Source: Ailanthus altissimus (lineage: Eukaryota; Streptophyta; Magnoliopsida; Sapindales; Simaroubaceae). Taken from it: a DNA stretch of 64,000 nucleotides. This document shows positions 59,981 through 64,000 of the stretch, in pieces; the first letter of the stretch is position 1, and every line of letters starts with the position of its first letter. The notes beneath the pieces were generated by a model. It was not told the origin of the DNA. It made no database searches and worked only from the letters and a program-made list of their open reading frames with translations. A program made the position numbers and the translations under genes. The DNA lies in the NCBI GenBank assembly GCA_946807835.1, contig OX327683.1, positions 13,459,001-13,523,000 of the forward strand, read 5' to 3'.

Positions 59981-60399
59981 TGTTACACCCTCCCTAACCC
60001 TTGAATGATTTTAAGTAAGTATAAAAATGCAGAAATAATATGTATTTATGGAACCAAAAAGGTGTTGCAATGTAAAATTTCAATGGCTGGTTGGTTGTTA
60101 TTAGATGAGGTTAAACTTTAAATGCAAATTTTTAAAATCAAAGTCGGCTATGGGTGGTTGGTTATTATTGAAGAAGACATTTAAGGTTGAAATGAAATAT
60201 TTAACGCTAAAGTAAATATATACAAGTAGTTGTGATTGTGACTCACATCTTCCTTTCGTTTTACGTTCAAAAATGACTTAAATGCCCTCTATGGGTTGGG
60301 AATAGGCTTTCCATCCAATTTTCTTATAAATTGGCAAATAGGGCCTTTTAGAGTCAAATTTCCAAGACTGTACTGCTCACATTCTTTTAGAAATAATTC

Positions 60400-60816
60400 T
60401 CATAAGTCACGAATGGCAATATGCACATATCTACTGTGATGTGTCTCAAAAGTCATTAGAATATCATCCAAAGACTTCTTACTCAAGCCATCCCTAATGA
60501 ATCTAATTTTATCTTCACAATTTATAAATACCATTTCTAGACTGTGGCATTTTGTGTTACAAATAATACGTGCACACTTGTAACAAACACCTAATATTTT
60601 TGCTCTTTGCTTTTTTGCAAAAAAACTTTTACCTAAGTCAAGCATGTAAGAAATTAATGAGTCTGAAAACTCGTCTACCAATCGGATGTGGGCTTCAATT
60701 AACCAACGTATATCAGCAGGTATATTCATAATCATTAATAACCTTAATGTTTCACTTCTTACTTGGTAAATCTTTTTTAAGGCATGTTGAGGCAGTGAGG
60801 AAAAACGTTTTTTCAT
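60400..60816 (-). CDS. Unrecognised 138-residue ORF
   Basis: This is an intact frame on the minus strand, 420 bases upstream of the LOG-like start and on the same strand. It is basic and leucine-rich at its N-terminus (KKRFSSLPQHALKKIYQ). The middle reads ADIRWLIEAHIRLVDEFSDS and a cysteine cluster CYKCARIICNTKC lies near residue 80. The end reads LDDILMTFETHHSRYVHIAI. There is no signal peptide or convincing membrane segment. Composition is protein-like and far from random AT translation. It may be a retroelement accessory frame or a captured host gene fragment. I do not recognise the family. Confidence 0.45.
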   Translation of the reverse strand: MKKRFSSLPQHALKKIYQVRSETLRLLMIMNIPADIRWLIEAHIRLVDEFSDSLISYMLDLGKSFFAKKQRAKILGVCYKCARIICNTKCHSLEMVFINCEDKIRFIRDGLSKKSLDDILMTFETHHSRYVHIAIRDL

Positions 60817-62270
60817 TTTTTTAAAATGTCTTCCATTTTTTTTAAGAAATATGGAGAAGAAGAAGGTGTCAGTAATTATGAAAAATTGGAAAAATGACTT
60901 AAAATATCACGGAATACCATTATCTACCACTTAACCGAGAAATAAAAACATTTAAGAGAAAAAAAACATTTAAAATTTCTCATGACTACTATTCTCAAGG
61001 AAATTCTAAACATCTTAACCGTTCAACATGTTAATCCAACACTTATTCATACCCACAAGTGACCTACTTGGTGTGTGTGTGAATAGATAAAATCATTAGT
61101 AGCATACGCTCGGATTAGTTTATGCACATAAGATAATGAAATGGTCTCTATGAGAATTTTGCTTTTATTTAACACTCCATATGCTTGTTTTTCGCATCAC
61201 TCTCCACTAATGTAGGCACACACATAATCAAGGATCAAATAGGACTTTAGTTAGCTTGTAATGCATGGCTAGGGTGAGGGTATGATAAAATGGATCGATT
61301 TTGGCTCAACTTACACCATAAACACACATTCCTCTTGAGGTTACTCAAACCCAACCATTGTTTTCCACCCAATTTCCTCCAAACTTATTTCTTTGATTCC
61401 CTAGCTATTTTGTTGCTCTTCTTTTCTTTTCATTTAAGCTAGGGGTATAGCAAACTCAATTTTTCTTTTTGTTTCTTTCTTTTTTTCTTTTCTCTTTGAA
61501 TTTTTTTTTTTTTTTTTTTTTACATATAAGTCACTATACCCCCAAACTTAAGCTTTTCATATTTGAACAACCAACATTTATAACCAAACCCATAGCTCTT
61601 CTTTAATTCACCCCTTCATTTATAAATGTTCACACAACTCTTTAAAAGAAGTGCTATACTTATGGCGTGATGGGTACTATGAAGGATAATAAAAGTAAAG
61701 GCTAAGGTAATGATATAGTTAGCAAGGAAAAATGATAATTAGGCTCAACGGGGGTGACTACGGTCAAAATTATACATAGGTTGGCTTGAAAGGCTCAATC
61801 GGTCCAAAAATGGCCTAAAATCATATCCCTAATTATGTATGCCCTAGGATTTCGCCTTGAGTGATGCTCCAACAAGTTCTAGAGTGTTATTGAGACCATA
61901 TTTATTCTTGTAGTGCATAAAAGTCTTCTAAGTAAGCATAAAACTAAATAATTCTAACTATGTGCTCGAAATATCAAATGGTCACAAAGTGAAGCTGAAC
62001 TTGTCCTAGATTACCAAGTAAACAATCACAACATTCATTGTTTCCCAAAGAACATAGCAATTGAAATCATGTTTCTATTTCATATCATTGACTACTAATC
62101 ATTCAACCAACCCACAACTGAACACTAAAATGAAAGAAAACAAACAAAACAAAAAATTATGCAAAACAAACAACTAAAAACAGAATTAAAAACAAAACAA
62201 ATAAATAAACACAACTAAAAACAGAACTAAAAACAGAACAAATGGGAAAGTGTTTCCCTATACAAAAACT
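60817..62270 (-). other. Athila-like non-coding sequence with polypurine-like motif
   Basis: On the minus strand, AAGCTTAAGTTTGGGGGTAT (about 61536-61555) is an Athila-type polypurine motif, followed by a long A run (61502-61524 as T on the plus strand). The remainder (61560-62270) is AT-rich with AAACAAAACAAA-type repeats near 62140-62230. No gene. Confidence 0.45.
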
Positions 62271-63627
62271 TGTGTGTTTTCTATAACACAAATTAGCGCA
62301 AGTGCACGTTGTCGCAACAAGTAATATATGATGAGAAAAGTGTCGATCCCACAGAGAATGATTTATCTTTTCTAGTTTAAGTACTGAAATGGTGTCTTTC
62401 TACTATTATCCAGAAAATGATTTAATGTATGATATTAAACTACTCAAGTAAAAGAACAACTTAATTATGCTAAGTGATAAACTAAATTACTAACAAGTTA
62501 AATTCAATATGAGAAATCATAGGATTACAAACTATCCCCCATTATGCAAACAAATTCAGCAGAATCTCTTTTAGGTCTATTGGTTCTCAACTTGATATAT
62601 TGACCAAAACACTTAACACATCACAAGCCTCTTTTGCAGGTCAAGCAAATATATTCTATCCAATCAAATATCAATATGTCTATGATAAATAAATTAAACA
62701 AAATTCATTAAGCACAAGTTTTATGAGCCATACATGCCTTATGAGTATATGTCTATCTCATATGAAACTCAAGTGTACTACACTATGATCATGCATCAAT
62801 ATGCTTAAGACTGAATACCTAAATGCCTTTGTCAAGTTTATTTAAGCATTTCTAGATCAATTTAACTACTGGCCAAGTAATCAAATAGCATTAAGCACAA
62901 GCACAATGAATATATCAAAAGCTGAATTAATACCATAAAAGAGAGAGCTAAAATCAATCACATAATGAGTTCAAGGATGTAATCCTAGATTAATGAAATT
63001 AGCTCATCATTAAACTACACAATCTTGAAGCTAATTCCATCAATACATGTAAACTAAACATCTTACAACAAGTAAAGAATCAAAGAAAAGAAGACATCCC
63101 TGTCAAATGTCTTTGAAGTTGAAGCTTGCTTTCCTCCTCTTTGATTTCTCCAAACTTAGAAGTTAGGTGTTTCTTTGTGTTTCCAGCTGCTGTCCCAGCT
63201 GGAGTCCTCTTTCAAAATGTAAGTTTTGAGCAAATATATAGGTAAGAGCACGGAATTAGGGCGCACTTAGGGTTGCTTTTGGATTTCCTGATTTTCAGGA
63301 ACCTGTCACATTTTGTTGTCCAGGTCCCGGCGCCGCGGCGCTGCGATTTGGCGCTGCGGCGCTCACTTTCTGCAATCAGCGCCGCGGCGCTGAAATCCAG
63401 TGCTGCGGCGCTGCACTGTAGCAAACTGTGGTACTGTAGCAACAGTGCCTCCATTCGTATTTTTATCTCTAATGCTCCCATTTGCGTCCGTTTTCCGGTA
63501 TTTTTGCTCCGATAATGCTTCAACCTATAAAACAACATTAATACGCATAAATAGCCCAATTATTGAGATAAATTGAACAAATATCAAGTTAGGAAGATAA
63601 AATAGTTTATACAATTACGCCTTATCA
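62271..63627 (-). repeat. 3' LTR of a gypsy element, directly joined to pol
   Basis: On the minus strand it starts TGATAAGGCGTAATTG straight after the polyprotein and ends near AGAAAACACACA. The U5 motif is CTGTGGGATCGACACTTTTC with TTGCGACAACGTGCACTTGC. The GC cassette at 63328-63420 (GGCGCCGCGGCGCTGCG, GGCGCTGCGGCGCTC, AGCGCCGCGGCGCTG) lies about 90 bases upstream of a TATA-like CCTATATATTTG (near 63236). Confidence 0.75.
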
Positions 63628-63999
63628 CTTCTCTTCATAGTTTTTCAATCGTTGTCTATTGACTTTAAAAATATTTTCATTTTTTGGAATTTTCAATTTC
63701 AATAGCTCTATGAGAAAAGAAAATTTTGACAATGAAAGGTCCAGTCTATGAGAACGAAGTTTGCTAGGAAACAAGTGTAATCTTGAATCATACAAGAGAA
63801 CTTTCAGTGAAGGTTCAAAAGTTTTTCTGACAATGTGTTTGTCATGAAATGTCTTCATTTTCTCTTTATAGATTCTAGAGTTTTCATAAGCATCATTCCT
63901 GATTTCCTCTAATTCATTCAATTGAAGTTTCCTTAGTGAACTAGCTTTATCTAAGTCAAAATTAATCATTTTGATAGCCCAAAAAGCTTTATGTTCCAA
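63628..63999 (-). pseudogene. Gypsy (Athila/Tat-type) integrase C-terminus, partial at window edge
   Basis: The minus-strand frame enters from beyond 63999. It reads HKAFWAIKMINFDLDKASSL, then RKLQLNELEEIRNDAYENSR, IYKEKMKTFHDKHI, VLLYDSRLHLFPSKLRSH and ENIFKVNRQRLKNYEEK. This is the integrase tail of Athila/Tat-type gypsy elements, open to the stop. The TGA stop (63627-63625) is the first three bases of the LTR. The purine-rich codons before it (GAAGAGAAG) double as the polypurine tract. The frame may belong to a fairly intact element, but only its end is visible. Confidence 0.88.
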
Positions 64000-64000
64000 T

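Noticed and set aside
63300..63430. Protein-coding reading of the GC-rich segment (both strands give 80-115 codon ORFs)
   Set aside because: The frames are alanine-rich products of the GGCGCTGCGGCGCTG repeats inside an LTR.
1..64000. CRISPR arrays, bacterial operons, riboswitches or replication origins
   Set aside because: The window is plant nuclear DNA. No regularly spaced direct repeats or bacterial gene organisation were seen. Every repeat array is a microsatellite, LTR or tandem duplication.

Overview
This is an AT-rich plant nuclear window, most likely from a eudicot. The evidence is dense nested Ty1/copia and Ty3/gypsy LTR retrotransposons, nuclear copies of plant mitochondrial and plastid genes, and a gene of the plant-only DVL/ROTUNDIFOLIA-like family. 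Almost every protein-like stretch is broken. The nonsense codons in the retrotransposons are mainly TGG to TGA/TAG/TAA and CAA/CAG/CGA to TAA/TAG/TGA. This is the G:C to A:T pattern expected from deamination of methylated cytosine in silenced DNA.

Layout. 1-5.99 kb: the end of a gypsy polyprotein with an LTR-like tail, then an Athila-like gypsy tail and LTR, then an unassigned LTR-like stretch. 5.99-15.7 kb: a mosaic of organellar DNA, all on the minus strand. It holds a plastid psbB fragment, the mitochondrial ribosomal cluster rps19-rps3-rpl16 (rps3 without its group II intron), and the 5' part of plastid ycf2. Two solo LTRs (one inside psbB, one inside rps3) and a DUF4283 retroelement fragment interrupt it. 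16.3-21.4 kb: a decayed copia element. 23.2-27.8 kb: a second copia element with both LTRs, a primer-binding site, a GC-rich tandem-repeat leader and no gag.

27.8-30.7 kb is the only host-gene island. It contains a DVL/RTFL small-peptide gene with a G-box and TATA box, whose conserved C-terminal domain is cut by one in-frame TGA. 30.76-36.76 kb: a non-coding LTR element (LARD-like) carrying a 2.2-kb solo LTR that in turn carries a 1.4-kb solo LTR. 37.5-38.9 kb: another large LTR. 41.5-45.6 kb: a large terminal-inverted-repeat element whose arms contain tRNA-like A/B-box motifs. 47.1-49.4 kb: a copia deletion derivative in which the gag zinc knuckle is fused in frame to the end of RNase H. 50.6-57.95 kb: gypsy gag and pol fragments with nested Athila-type LTRs. 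58-64 kb: minus-strand Athila-like sequence that contains a LOG-like (cytokinin-activating enzyme) gene copy without visible introns and an unrecognised 138-residue ORF. The window ends with a gypsy polyprotein end running straight into its 3' LTR.

No CRISPR array, operon or intact multi-exon gene was seen. The most unusual signals are the interrupted DVL gene, the intronless mitochondrial cluster inside a mito-plastid mosaic, the LOG-like copy among retroelement landmarks, the in-frame gag-RNase H fusion, and GC-rich short-repeat cassettes placed just upstream of the TATA box in LTRs of both copia and gypsy families.
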